From Nocardia bhagyanarayanae (GTDB lineage: Bacteria; Actinomycetota; Actinomycetes; Mycobacteriales; Mycobacteriaceae): a stretch of 64,000 nucleotides of DNA. How positions within the stretch are numbered: the first letter of the stretch is position 1; the number at the start of each line of letters is the position of its first letter. Positions 1 to 7,295 of this stretch are shown here, piece by piece. The position numbers and the translations under genes were made by a program. The DNA lies in contig NZ_VFPG01000001.1 of NCBI RefSeq assembly GCF_006716565.1, positions 3,968,001 through 4,032,000 on the forward strand, read 5' to 3'. A model generated the notes under the pieces. The model did no database searches, was not told the DNA's origin, and was given only the letters and a program-made list of their open reading frames with translations.

Positions 1-653
1 ACGACAAGGAGATTCGCATCGATCTGCCCGGCACCCGGCTCTACCCGGGGCAGGACGTGCTCGCGCTGGACGAGGTGACGTTGGCCTGCGGACCGACGGT
101 CCCCCTGCGGGTGTCGGGCCCGGAGCGGATCGCGCTGACCGGGCGCAACGGTGTCGGCAAGTCGACGCTGCTGCGCCGGATCGCGGAAGCGCCGCCGAAG
201 GTGTCGTGGCGGATGCTGCCGCAGCGGCTGGACGTGTTCGACGAGAGTCGTTCGGTGTTCGAGAACGTGTCCGCCGCCGCACCGGAGGCGACGCCACTGC
301 GGATCCGATCTCACTTGGCGCGCTTCCTGTTTCGTGGCGCGGACGCCGACGTCGCCGCGGGCGCGCTGTCGGGAGGCGAGCGGCTGCGCGCCGCCCTCGC
401 CATGCTGCTGCTCGCCGAACCCGCGCCGAAACTGCTGCTGCTCGACGAACCGACCAACAACCTCGATCTGCCGAGCCTGCACCACCTCACCCAGGCGCTG
501 GCCGGATTCGAGGGCGCGCTGATCGTGGTCAGCCACGACCCGCGCTTCCTCGACGACATCGGCGTCACCCGGCAGCTCGAACTCACCGAGGACGGGCTGG
601 TCGACGCCGATCGAGTCGTCGAGGAGGACGTGCCGGAGGAGCCGACGGTCTGA
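1..653 (+). CDS. ABC-F type ATP-binding protein, C-terminal part (5' end outside window)
   Basis: The reading frame is open from the first bases, so the gene begins outside the window; only its last ~217 codons are here. They hold one complete ABC ATPase domain: Walker A GRNGVGKST, signature LSGGE and Walker B LLLLDEPTNNLDL, followed by the switch His in VSHD. The DEPTNNLD motif and the absence of membrane segments are typical of ABC-F proteins, which act on the ribosome (translation factors or antibiotic-resistance proteins) rather than as transporters. Which subfamily it belongs to cannot be told from this half. A GTG at 57 exists but is internal. No operon link with the downstream gene is evident. 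Confidence 0.9.
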   Translation, partial: DKEIRIDLPGTRLYPGQDVLALDEVTLACGPTVPLRVSGPERIALTGRNGVGKSTLLRRIAEAPPKVSWRMLPQRLDVFDESRSVFENVSAAAPEATPLRIRSHLARFLFRGADADVAAGALSGGERLRAALAMLLLAEPAPKLLLLDEPTNNLDLPSLHHLTQALAGFEGALIVVSHDPRFLDDIGVTRQLELTEDGLVDADRVVEEDVPEEPTV

Positions 654-776
654 CATGCGCGCCTTGCGAACCGGTGCTTCCGCCTGGCAATATGTCCGAG
701 TCGTCCGATTGGAGACGAAAAGCACTGTCGGGCAGCGCTTCCGAGGCCCTGCCCAGGATCGAAGGGGGTCGACTCG

Positions 777-995
777 GTGCAGTTCGCCCGACGCCTCGCC
801 AGCACGTTCTTCGCCGCCGCCGCCCTGGTCGCGCTGGGCTCCGCCGCCGCGGGTACGGCCCACTCGGAGCCGTACTACAAGAACTGCGCCGCCGTCCGGG
901 AAGCCGGCGAAGCCCCGCTCTACGAGGGTGAGCCGGGCTACGCCGAGCACCTGGACCGCGACGGCGACGGCATCGCCTGCGAATCCAAGCGCTGA
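777..995 (+). CDS. Small secreted excalibur calcium-binding protein
   Basis: This is a 72-residue protein with a GTG start. Residues 1-30 form a signal peptide (Arg near the start, then an Ala/Leu-rich core). The rest is one excalibur domain: the paired Cys (KNC and IAC) and an EF-hand-like loop DRDGDGIACE that binds calcium in the family. Excalibur domains are common at the ends of secreted actinobacterial nucleases and surface proteins; here the domain stands alone, with no catalytic part. Function beyond likely calcium-dependent surface binding is unknown. Confidence 0.85.
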   Translation: MQFARRLASTFFAAAALVALGSAAAGTAHSEPYYKNCAAVREAGEAPLYEGEPGYAEHLDRDGDGIACESKR

Positions 996-1027
996 TCTGT
1001 CCCGCCGCCCGGTCGTAGGATCGGGGG

Positions 1028-1819
1028 ATGGCGGGCGAGCGGCGGTCGCGGTGGCTCGGTGCGGAGTACGCGGAGACTTCGGCACATCACCGTGCGGTGG
1101 ACGAGTGGTTCCTGACGCGGATACGGCCCGAGCCCGAGGACACCGTCGTCGATCTCGGGTGCGGTAGCGGGGAGTTCACCGCCGTGCTCGCGGAGTCGGT
1201 GCCGCGCGGGCGCGTGATCGGAGTGGACGAGGATCCGTCCATGCTCGCGGCCGCGGACCGGTACTCGGCGCCGAACCTGGAGTTCGTGCGTGCCTCGGCC
1301 ACCGAGTTCGATCGGCACCTCGAGCCAGGCGTCGCGGATCTGGTGGTGAGCCGGTCCATGCTGCACTGGCTCGCGGTCGCGGACTATCCTGCGGTCTTCG
1401 GCGCGGTGTATCGGACGCTGCGACCGGGCGGCTGGTTCCACTCGGAATCCGGCGGCGCGGGGAACATGGCGGGCCTGATGGCCTTGCTCGAGCGCATCGC
1501 GGTGGCCAACGGGCTGCGACCGCCCAGGCCGTTCCCGGACGCCGGGACCGTGTTCGACATGCTGCGGACCACGGGATTCGACATCCCGGCCGACGGCGTC
1601 CGCACGGTCGCCCAGCTGCGCCCGTTCACCCGCGCCCAGCTCGCCGACATGTTGCGCACGACCGCGTCGGTGTCCCTCACCCGGCAGGCCGATGCCGCCG
1701 ACGCGCATCGCCTGGTCGACGAGCTCGTCGCCGCCACCGACGAACTGCTGCGTCCGGACGGGACCTACGACCAGACCTTCGTCCGCCTCGAGATCCTCGT
1801 CCGCCGCCCCTCGGACTGA
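1028..1819 (+). CDS. Class I SAM-dependent methyltransferase
   Basis: 263 residues. The SAM-binding motif I VVDLGCGSGEF lies near residue 40, followed by an acidic residue at the end of strand 2 (GVDED) and a motif-IV-like region with LVVSRSMLHWL. The layout matches the Methyltransf_11/25 class, and the C-terminal half resembles the trans-aconitate methyltransferase type. The ATG at 1028 follows a G-rich ribosome-binding site. The gene converges on the hydrazine-type operon and is separated from it by a bidirectional hairpin, so it is probably not part of it. The methyl acceptor cannot be deduced. Confidence 0.85.
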   Translation: MAGERRSRWLGAEYAETSAHHRAVDEWFLTRIRPEPEDTVVDLGCGSGEFTAVLAESVPRGRVIGVDEDPSMLAAADRYSAPNLEFVRASATEFDRHLEPGVADLVVSRSMLHWLAVADYPAVFGAVYRTLRPGGWFHSESGGAGNMAGLMALLERIAVANGLRPPRPFPDAGTVFDMLRTTGFDIPADGVRTVAQLRPFTRAQLADMLRTTASVSLTRQADAADAHRLVDELVAATDELLRPDGTYDQTFVRLEILVRRPSD

Positions 1820-1820
1820 A

Positions 1821-1866
1821 CCGGGCCACCATCTCTCCCTTTCGACGGAGAAAAATGGCGGCCCGG
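1821..1866. terminator. Bidirectional hairpin between convergent genes
   Basis: Arms 1821-1832 and 1855-1866 pair over 11 of 12 bases, with a T-rich/A-rich interior. The hairpin lies between the stop of the methyltransferase gene and the stop of the minus-strand operon, so it can end transcription from both sides. Confidence 0.7.
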
Positions 1867-1870
1867 TCGC

Positions 1871-3049
1871 TCAGCTCACCACACCGAGGCAGAGCTTGAA
1901 CGAGGGCGTGCCGCCCATCAGATACGCGCCCGCGGACTGGAGGATGCGGTCCTGGGCGACGATGTGCTGGCACATGGTGTTGGTGTCGCGCAGCCAGCGG
2001 TCCAGCGGCGAGGGCCGGTAGATGGCGGCCGTCTGGCGCAAGTCGTAGAGGCGGCCGACGATGGTGCGGGCGGTGCGGAACGCGTGCAGGCGCGAGAGGG
2101 GAAGCGCGGTGCGTTCGGTCGGGGTGAGTTCGTCGAGTGTGCCGCCGGCCTCGAGAATCTCCCACTGGCGGCGCAGCGCCGCGTAGACGCCGGAGCGGGC
2201 GGCGTGCAGCTCGGCCTCGCATTCGGCGATGGTCACCTGGACGCGGTAGTCGTCGGACTTGGCGGCGGATTCGGCGCGCGCGAAATCCAGCGCGGCCCGC
2301 GCCACGCCCAACGGCACGGCGGGCATGTTGCGCATGTGCACCTCGGGCTGGCCCAGCGGGCCGAAACCGTGCCGCACGGAAGCGAATTCGAGCGTGTGCT
2401 CGTCGGGCACGAACACCTCGGCGATGCGGTAGTCGCAGCTGCCGCTGCCCGCGAGCCCCGTGGTGTGCCAGGTGTCGATGACCTCCACCTGCGCGCGCGG
2501 CACCATGAACAGCCGCGAATCCGGTGCACCCGACGCGTCGCGCTCGGGTTCGCCGTCGCGCACGACGAACGCGCCGGAGACCACCCAGTCGGCGTGCGTG
2601 ATGCCGCTGCCGAACTGCCAGCGTCCGCTGAGCCGGAACCCGCCTGGCACGCGCTCGGCGCGGCCGGTCGGGAACAGCAGACCCGCGGTCACCATGTCCA
2701 GGCTCGGGAACATCTCCTTGGCGACCGGCTCGTCGAGGAAGCGAGCGTAGAGGCCGGTGTCGGAGCCGATCATGGCGCACCAGCCGACCGAGGCGTCACC
2801 GTAGGCCAGCGCCTCGACCACCTCGGTCTGCTCGATCGAGGTGAGCTCGGGCCCGCCCCAGTCGCGGGCGAACGCCATGCGGAAGACGCCCGCGTCGCGC
2901 AGCAGCTCGACGATGTCGGCGGGCAGGCGGCGGGCGGCCTCGATCTCCTCGGCGCGCTCGCGCATTTGGGGCGCCAGCGCCTGGGCGCGGGCCAGGATCT
3001 CGGCGCCCGCGCCGAGCGAGGTGGTGGGTGGTTCGTCGACGAGGGTCAT
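1871..3049 (-). CDS. Acyl-CoA-dehydrogenase-fold flavoenzyme (oxidase or monooxygenase)
   Basis: 392 residues. The N-terminal helical region (AEEIEAARRLPADIVELLRD), the FAD-domain segment DWGGPELT, and a C-terminal helical half match the acyl-CoA dehydrogenase type-2 / group D flavin monooxygenase families. These include HsaA-type hydroxylases and the amino-sugar N-oxygenases KijD3 and DnmZ. The ATG overlaps the stop of the upstream FAD oxidase gene (ATGA, 3046-3049), and this is the last gene of the nine-gene operon. In that context an N- or C-oxidation tailoring step on a hydrazine intermediate is plausible, but this is inference. True fatty acyl-CoA oxidation is less likely because the gene is coupled to secondary-metabolite enzymes. 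Confidence 0.8.
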   Translation of the reverse strand: MTLVDEPPTTSLGAGAEILARAQALAPQMRERAEEIEAARRLPADIVELLRDAGVFRMAFARDWGGPELTSIEQTEVVEALAYGDASVGWCAMIGSDTGLYARFLDEPVAKEMFPSLDMVTAGLLFPTGRAERVPGGFRLSGRWQFGSGITHADWVVSGAFVVRDGEPERDASGAPDSRLFMVPRAQVEVIDTWHTTGLAGSGSCDYRIAEVFVPDEHTLEFASVRHGFGPLGQPEVHMRNMPAVPLGVARAALDFARAESAAKSDDYRVQVTIAECEAELHAARSGVYAALRRQWEILEAGGTLDELTPTERTALPLSRLHAFRTARTIVGRLYDLRQTAAIYRPSPLDRWLRDTNTMCQHIVAQDRILQSAGAYLMGGTPSFKLCLGVVS

Positions 3050-4419
3050 CCCTGGGTCTCCTTGCTGAGTGCGGCGATCGCCTGGGGGAAGCGGAAGAAG
3101 CCGTCCGGGTCGTACCGGTGCTTCACCCGCGCCAGGCGGGCGTGGTTGGGTCCGTAGTAGGCGGACAGGTCGGTGAGGGCGGGGTCGGTGAAGTTGACGT
3201 AGGCGGCGTCGGTGGCGTAACCGCCCAGCTCCGCGTAGAGGCCGTCGAGCCATTCGAGGTTGCACCACATCGTGCGCGCCGAGTCGGTCGTGCTCCACGA
3301 GGTGTCCATGGAGACGAGGAACAGGGTGTCGCGGTGCGGGAAAGCGGTGTCGCCGATGGGGATTCGGTTGATCGCGCCGCCCCAGGTGAACAGCGCGACG
3401 CCCGCGCCGTCGGGGTTGGCGCTGCCCGGCCAGCGATCGACGGCATCGACGACGACGTCGATTCCGGCCTCGGTCAACGGTTTCGGCGTGCATCGGGTGC
3501 GCACCGCGAACGGGTCGCCGGAGGTCTCGTGGTGCAGGAAGTCCTTGGCCTGCCAGTAGTCTCGGTCGGCGATGTCGACCCGGCGCGGCGTCGCGGCCGC
3601 GAGCGCGGGTGCGAGCAGCTCCCGCAATTCCGTCGCGGGACCGAGGTGCTGGCCGATCACGGAGACGACGCCGGGATCGTCGCCCGCGCGGCTCGCGCCG
3701 ATGCGTGCCGCGAATTCGTCGGGCGCGGCCGCCATGATCTCCTGCATGATCGCAAGCACCCGCCGGGCGTCGCGCCACTCCCACAGCAGCAGGCAGGTCG
3801 AGCTGGGCACCGTGTCGCGAGCCTGGAACGTGAACGACGTGTTCACCCCGAGATTTCCGCCGCCGCCGCCGCGACAGGCCCAGAACAGGTCCGCGTTCTC
3901 GTGGGCGTCGCAGCGCAGCGTGCTGCCATCGGCGAGCACGATGTCGGTCGCCACCAGCGCGTCCGCGGTGAGCCCGAACGCGCGCGACACCGCGGCCACG
4001 CCGCCGCCGAGCACCAGCCCGCCGATGCCGACCTGATTCGAATTGCCGAGCGGGACGGCGAGTTCGTGCTCTTGCAGCGCGGCGTACACCGCGCCGTTGG
4101 TCGCGCCGCCGCCCACGGTGACCAGACCGTTCGCCGGATCGACCCGCACCTCGCCGAGGCCGCGCAGGTCGAGCACCAGCCCGGTGCCGACGGAATGGCC
4201 CGCGTAGCTGTGCCCGCCGCCGCGCGCCACCAGCGGCACGTCTTCCTCGCGCGCCCAGCGGATGGCGCGCGCGACATCGGTGGCGTCGCGGACCGACAGC
4301 ACCGCGCTCGGCCGAATGTCGGCGTAGCGCTTGTTGAACGGGGCGCTCACCGCTTCGAAGCCGTCGTCGCCGGGGTAGCGCACCGTCCCGGCGTCCAGGC
4401 GGTCCAGGCTCGCGATCAT
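3046..4419 (-). CDS. FAD-linked oxidase of berberine-bridge (BBE) type
   Basis: 457 residues. The FAD_binding_4 domain has the PP-loop with the flavin-linking His (ARGGGHSYAGHS, about residues 70-82) and the glycine stretch RGGGGGNLGVNTSF. The C-terminal BBE motif is present (YVNF, then YYGPNHARL, then YDPDGFFRF). The Cys that forms a second flavin bond in bicovalent BBE enzymes is replaced: the segment reads GNSNQVGIGG where a Cys is expected, so monocovalent FAD is likely. I chose the ATG at 4419, preceded by AGGTGG and overlapping the stop of the upstream small gene; the frame stays open further but without a good start. Likely role: O2-dependent oxidation of a pathway intermediate, possibly hydrazine to hydrazone or azo (inference). 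Confidence 0.85.
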   Translation of the reverse strand: MIASLDRLDAGTVRYPGDDGFEAVSAPFNKRYADIRPSAVLSVRDATDVARAIRWAREEDVPLVARGGGHSYAGHSVGTGLVLDLRGLGEVRVDPANGLVTVGGGATNGAVYAALQEHELAVPLGNSNQVGIGGLVLGGGVAAVSRAFGLTADALVATDIVLADGSTLRCDAHENADLFWACRGGGGGNLGVNTSFTFQARDTVPSSTCLLLWEWRDARRVLAIMQEIMAAAPDEFAARIGASRAGDDPGVVSVIGQHLGPATELRELLAPALAAATPRRVDIADRDYWQAKDFLHHETSGDPFAVRTRCTPKPLTEAGIDVVVDAVDRWPGSANPDGAGVALFTWGGAINRIPIGDTAFPHRDTLFLVSMDTSWSTTDSARTMWCNLEWLDGLYAELGGYATDAAYVNFTDPALTDLSAYYGPNHARLARVKHRYDPDGFFRFPQAIAALSKETQG

Positions 4420-4619
4420 CGGACCACCTCCGCCGAGGTCGCGCCACCGCTTCCGGCGGCGGATGCGAGGTCGGGCGTGCCACGCCCGATCGCCGCCCAC
4501 CGACGGTCGGCTCCGGTGCCCGGCGATGGCAGCTGCCGCCGCGGGTCGATGCCGTCGAGATCCGCACCGGCGGACCCGTCCCACGATCGCACGCCGAACC
4601 GGTGCAGCAGCCGGTTCAT
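4416..4619 (-). CDS. Small 67-residue protein coupled on both sides in the hydrazine-type operon
   Basis: Not recognised. The ATG (4619) overlaps the stop of the preceding gene, and its own stop overlaps the ATG of the next gene; both junctions are ATGA. A strong GGAGGAG ribosome-binding site sits a few bases upstream, so translation is likely. The protein begins MNRLLHRFGVRSWDG and is rich in Gly, Ala, Arg and Asp. It has no Cys or Lys, no signal peptide and no membrane segment, and the C-terminal half looks disordered. It could be a small accessory protein, a peptide substrate, or only a translational bridge; the sequence does not decide. Confidence 0.6.
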   Translation of the reverse strand: MNRLLHRFGVRSWDGSAGADLDGIDPRRQLPSPGTGADRRWAAIGRGTPDLASAAGSGGATSAEVVR

Positions 4620-4939
4620 CGGATCTCCTCCAGGTAGGAGATCCCGCTGCTCGCGTTGGGCCCGTAGCGTTCCCATTCCTCGCGCAGCCGCAGCGGTCCG
4701 CCGTCGGAGGGCTCCGGTTCCGAACGGGTGAAGCCCGAGACGATGTCGCCGCCGTGCAGCACCATGGTGTAAGCCAGGTGCAGCACGCCGTCGGCGTCGC
4801 ACAGGCCGTTGAGCGCGCCGCGGCGCACCTTGCCGCCCGCGAAGGACGCCCACACCAGATCGCCGCGCTGGTGGTAGCGCGCGACGACCCCGTCGTCGCT
4901 GTCCGGGTTGCGGAACCGGCGGCCGTCGTAGTCGATCAT
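4616..4939 (-). CDS. Small protein of the family often labelled N-acetylglutamate synthase-like
   Basis: 107 residues, starting MIDYDGRRFRNPDSDDG. The pattern (INYxGRRF start, YHQxGDLVWASFxGG, then RLREEW and a short acidic end) matches a family of ~110-residue bacterial proteins. These are often annotated 'N-acetylglutamate synthase', a name with little functional support. They look like small beta-barrel proteins. The ATG overlaps the stop of the ATP-grasp gene (ATGA 4936-4939). In this operon it may bind or stabilise a pathway intermediate, but no function is assigned. Confidence 0.7.
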   Translation of the reverse strand: MIDYDGRRFRNPDSDDGVVARYHQRGDLVWASFAGGKVRRGALNGLCDADGVLHLAYTMVLHGGDIVSGFTRSEPEPSDGGPLRLREEWERYGPNASSGISYLEEIR

Positions 4940-6234
4940 TTGTCGGCGTCCAGGAGTCCGGCGGGCAGGGTGAACGCGGCGCCGGGCGCGAGCGGTTCCA
5001 GCGGATCTCCGACCAGCGCGACCGAAGCGCTTGCCGCCTTGAGCAATTCGGAGCAGCGCGGCGCGTCGGCGGCCTCGCACACGACGAACGAGTGGCGGGC
5101 GATGTAGCCGCCGGGCGGCAGCCGCAGCTCCGCGCCGGGCTCCACCATCGCGGCGGCGGTGACCAGACCGGGCGCGTGCTCGGGCACCGTCACCGAGCGC
5201 ACGAGCGTGTCGCGTTCGGGATAGCCGAAGCGGATGCCCGCCGCGGCCTTGCGGGTGGGGCTGGTCGCGGGCCGGTGCCCGGTGGCGACGTCGACGAGCA
5301 CCTCGCCGGGGTCGATGCCGGTGGCGATCTTGCCGAGGAACGGGATGAGATCGCCGCCGAGCCGGCCGTTGACCTCGATGATGAGCGGCCCGCGCGCGGT
5401 CAGCCGGACCTCGGTGTGCGTGATGCCGTTCTCCACCCCGAGCTCGCGGTGCGCGGCGGCGAGCGTGCCGATCAGTGCCTCGTCCGCCAGCAGCGGGTCG
5501 GCGGCGTCGACGAGATGGCCCAGCTCCTCGAAGTAGGGCTCGAGCCCGGTCCGCTTGCGCGCCAGGAACATCGGCAGGTACTCGCCCTTGTAGACCGCGG
5601 CGTCGACGCTGATCTCCGGGCCGACCGCGAACTCCTCGACGATGGCGGTGCCGCGGAACGGTTCGTCGCCGATGGTGCTCGCGCCGGTGGCGGTGGCGAA
5701 GGCGGCGTCGAGCTCGGTGCGGTCGGCGGCGAGCACCACGCCCATGCTGGCGCCGAGCGCCTGCGGCTTCACCACCACCGGGTAGCCGATGCGGTCGGCG
5801 GCCGCCCGCGCCTGCTCGAGCGTGCCGGTGAGCTCGAAACGGGGTTGCACGAGCCCGGCGTTGGTGAGCACCGCGCGGGTCCGGTTCTTGTCGCGGCAGC
5901 CGCGCACACCGGTGGCCGTCAGGCCGGGCACGCCGAACTCGTCGGCCAGGTCGGCAGCGGGCTGGACCAGCGGCTCGTCCCAGCACAGCACGCCGACCAC
6001 CCGCCTGCGGGCGGCGACCTTGCGCGCCTCGGCGGCCAGCAGGGGGTGGTCGAAGACGTTGGCGACCACGATCTCGTCGAAATAGGCGTGCTGCCAGGTG
6101 GGTTCGAGGTTGTTGAGCAGCACGAGATCCAGGCCGCGGGAGCGCGCCCGCGCCGTGACCGAGCGCACCAGGTATTCCCGGTACAGGCGCAGTCCGCTGC
6201 CGATCACCAGCAGCACGTCGTTGGTGGGGGTCAT
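4936..6234 (-). CDS. ATP-grasp ligase (amino-acid/peptide ligase type)
   Basis: 432 residues. An N-terminal Rossmann-like half (LLVIGSGLRLYREYLV, then VVGVLCWDEPLVQPAADLA) is followed by the ATP-grasp fold: the ATP-binding Lys in YPVVVKPQ, the glycine-rich loop ALGASMGV, and the Mg-binding end EVRL ... IIEVNGRLGGD. This is the layout of ATP-grasp carboxylate-amine ligases such as L-amino-acid ligases and PurK/PurD-like enzymes. The gene lies 16 bp after the oxidase gene and overlaps the next by ATGA. Likely role: activating a carboxylate as acyl phosphate and joining it to an amine or hydrazine of the pathway. The exact substrates are unknown. Confidence 0.85.
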   Translation of the reverse strand: MTPTNDVLLVIGSGLRLYREYLVRSVTARARSRGLDLVLLNNLEPTWQHAYFDEIVVANVFDHPLLAAEARKVAARRRVVGVLCWDEPLVQPAADLADEFGVPGLTATGVRGCRDKNRTRAVLTNAGLVQPRFELTGTLEQARAAADRIGYPVVVKPQALGASMGVVLAADRTELDAAFATATGASTIGDEPFRGTAIVEEFAVGPEISVDAAVYKGEYLPMFLARKRTGLEPYFEELGHLVDAADPLLADEALIGTLAAAHRELGVENGITHTEVRLTARGPLIIEVNGRLGGDLIPFLGKIATGIDPGEVLVDVATGHRPATSPTRKAAAGIRFGYPERDTLVRSVTVPEHAPGLVTAAAMVEPGAELRLPPGGYIARHSFVVCEAADAPRCSELLKAASASVALVGDPLEPLAPGAAFTLPAGLLDADK

Positions 6235-6250
6235 GGTGGTTCCTTCCACA

Positions 6251-7294
6251 TCAGGCGGCCGGTCGGGCGGCCGCGAGCTCGACGAGGTGGTCGGCGACCA
6301 GCGGTGCGGTACGGAACCCGTCGCCGCCGGTGGCGGCGCGGGCCAAGACCGCGGGTCCCGGCCGGGCGAGGGTGGCGCCGCCGGTCGCGGCGTCGACGGT
6401 GTAGTGGCACTGCTTGACCGCGGCGATGCGGTACCGGTGCGCGTCGGCCAGCACGTGATCCACGTGATCTCGTGCGGCATGGAGACTTTCGGCGTCCGTG
6501 CCGACGGCCTCCACGGTGCGGCAGAGCCGGGACGAGCTGAGCTTGAGCAAGGTGCCCGCCCCGGGTGGCATGAGCCAGCCGGTGCCGTCCGCGCCGATCC
6601 GCCCGGCGCTGGGCGCCTGCTCCCACCACGCGGCCAGATCGGCGGGCGGGCGCAGGTAGACGGTCGTCTGCCGGTGCAGCACGGTCGGCACGTCGACGAG
6701 TTCGCCCGTCCACGCCCCGGTCGCCAGCAGCACCAGATCGCCACCGATCCGGGCGCCGTCGCGCAATCGGAGCCTGGCGGCGTCGGTGTCCACCTCGACC
6801 ACCTGCCGCCAGGGCAGCAGCGTGACCGCGGGCTGCGCGCGCAACCAGCGCGCGGCGGCGTGCAGCACCCGTTCGGCGAGCAGCACGCCCGCGTCGGCCT
6901 CGAGCAGTCCGTAGTGGTCCGAGGGAAACACGATGTGGGGCAGCGACTTCGGCTCGACGACGCGCACCGGTAACCCGATGCGGCGAGCCTCCGCCACGGC
7001 GAAGTCGATCGACGCGGCCGGCCAACCGGTGACCACCCCGATGCGCCGGTAGAAGGGGCCGCCGAGCAGCGCTTGCAACCGCAGCCAGCGCCGGTGCAGC
7101 GCCGCCGCGGCCGCGGTCGCGGCGGGGTCGCCGGGGCTCAGCGCCCGAACGGCCCGGTGGTGATCGAACGAACTCGACGCCGGGTTCGGGATCGGGCCCC
7201 GATCCACCACCGTGACCCGGTGCCCGGCCCGCGCGCAGCGCACGGCCGCGATCAGGCCGGTGACACCGGCGCCCGCGATGACGACGTCGGTCAT
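6251..7294 (-). CDS. FAD-dependent glycine/D-amino-acid-oxidase-like enzyme (Spb39-like role)
   Basis: 347 residues. The dinucleotide-binding motif VVIAGAGVTGLIAAV starts at residue 4 and ends in an acidic residue (VDRG), as in the DAO family. Later segments (GDLVLLATGAWT and VKQCHYT) fit DAO/glycine oxidase enzymes. The ATG at 7294 is 1 bp after the MetRS-like stop. In s56-p1 biosynthesis a DAO-family enzyme (Spb39) oxidises the N6-(carboxymethylamino)-lysine adduct to release hydrazinoacetate; the same gene order next to the same partners suggests the same job here. The assignment to this reaction is inference. Confidence 0.8.
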   Translation of the reverse strand: MTDVVIAGAGVTGLIAAVRCARAGHRVTVVDRGPIPNPASSSFDHHRAVRALSPGDPAATAAAAALHRRWLRLQALLGGPFYRRIGVVTGWPAASIDFAVAEARRIGLPVRVVEPKSLPHIVFPSDHYGLLEADAGVLLAERVLHAAARWLRAQPAVTLLPWRQVVEVDTDAARLRLRDGARIGGDLVLLATGAWTGELVDVPTVLHRQTTVYLRPPADLAAWWEQAPSAGRIGADGTGWLMPPGAGTLLKLSSSRLCRTVEAVGTDAESLHAARDHVDHVLADAHRYRIAAVKQCHYTVDAATGGATLARPGPAVLARAATGGDGFRTAPLVADHLVELAAARPAA

Positions 7295-7295
7295 G

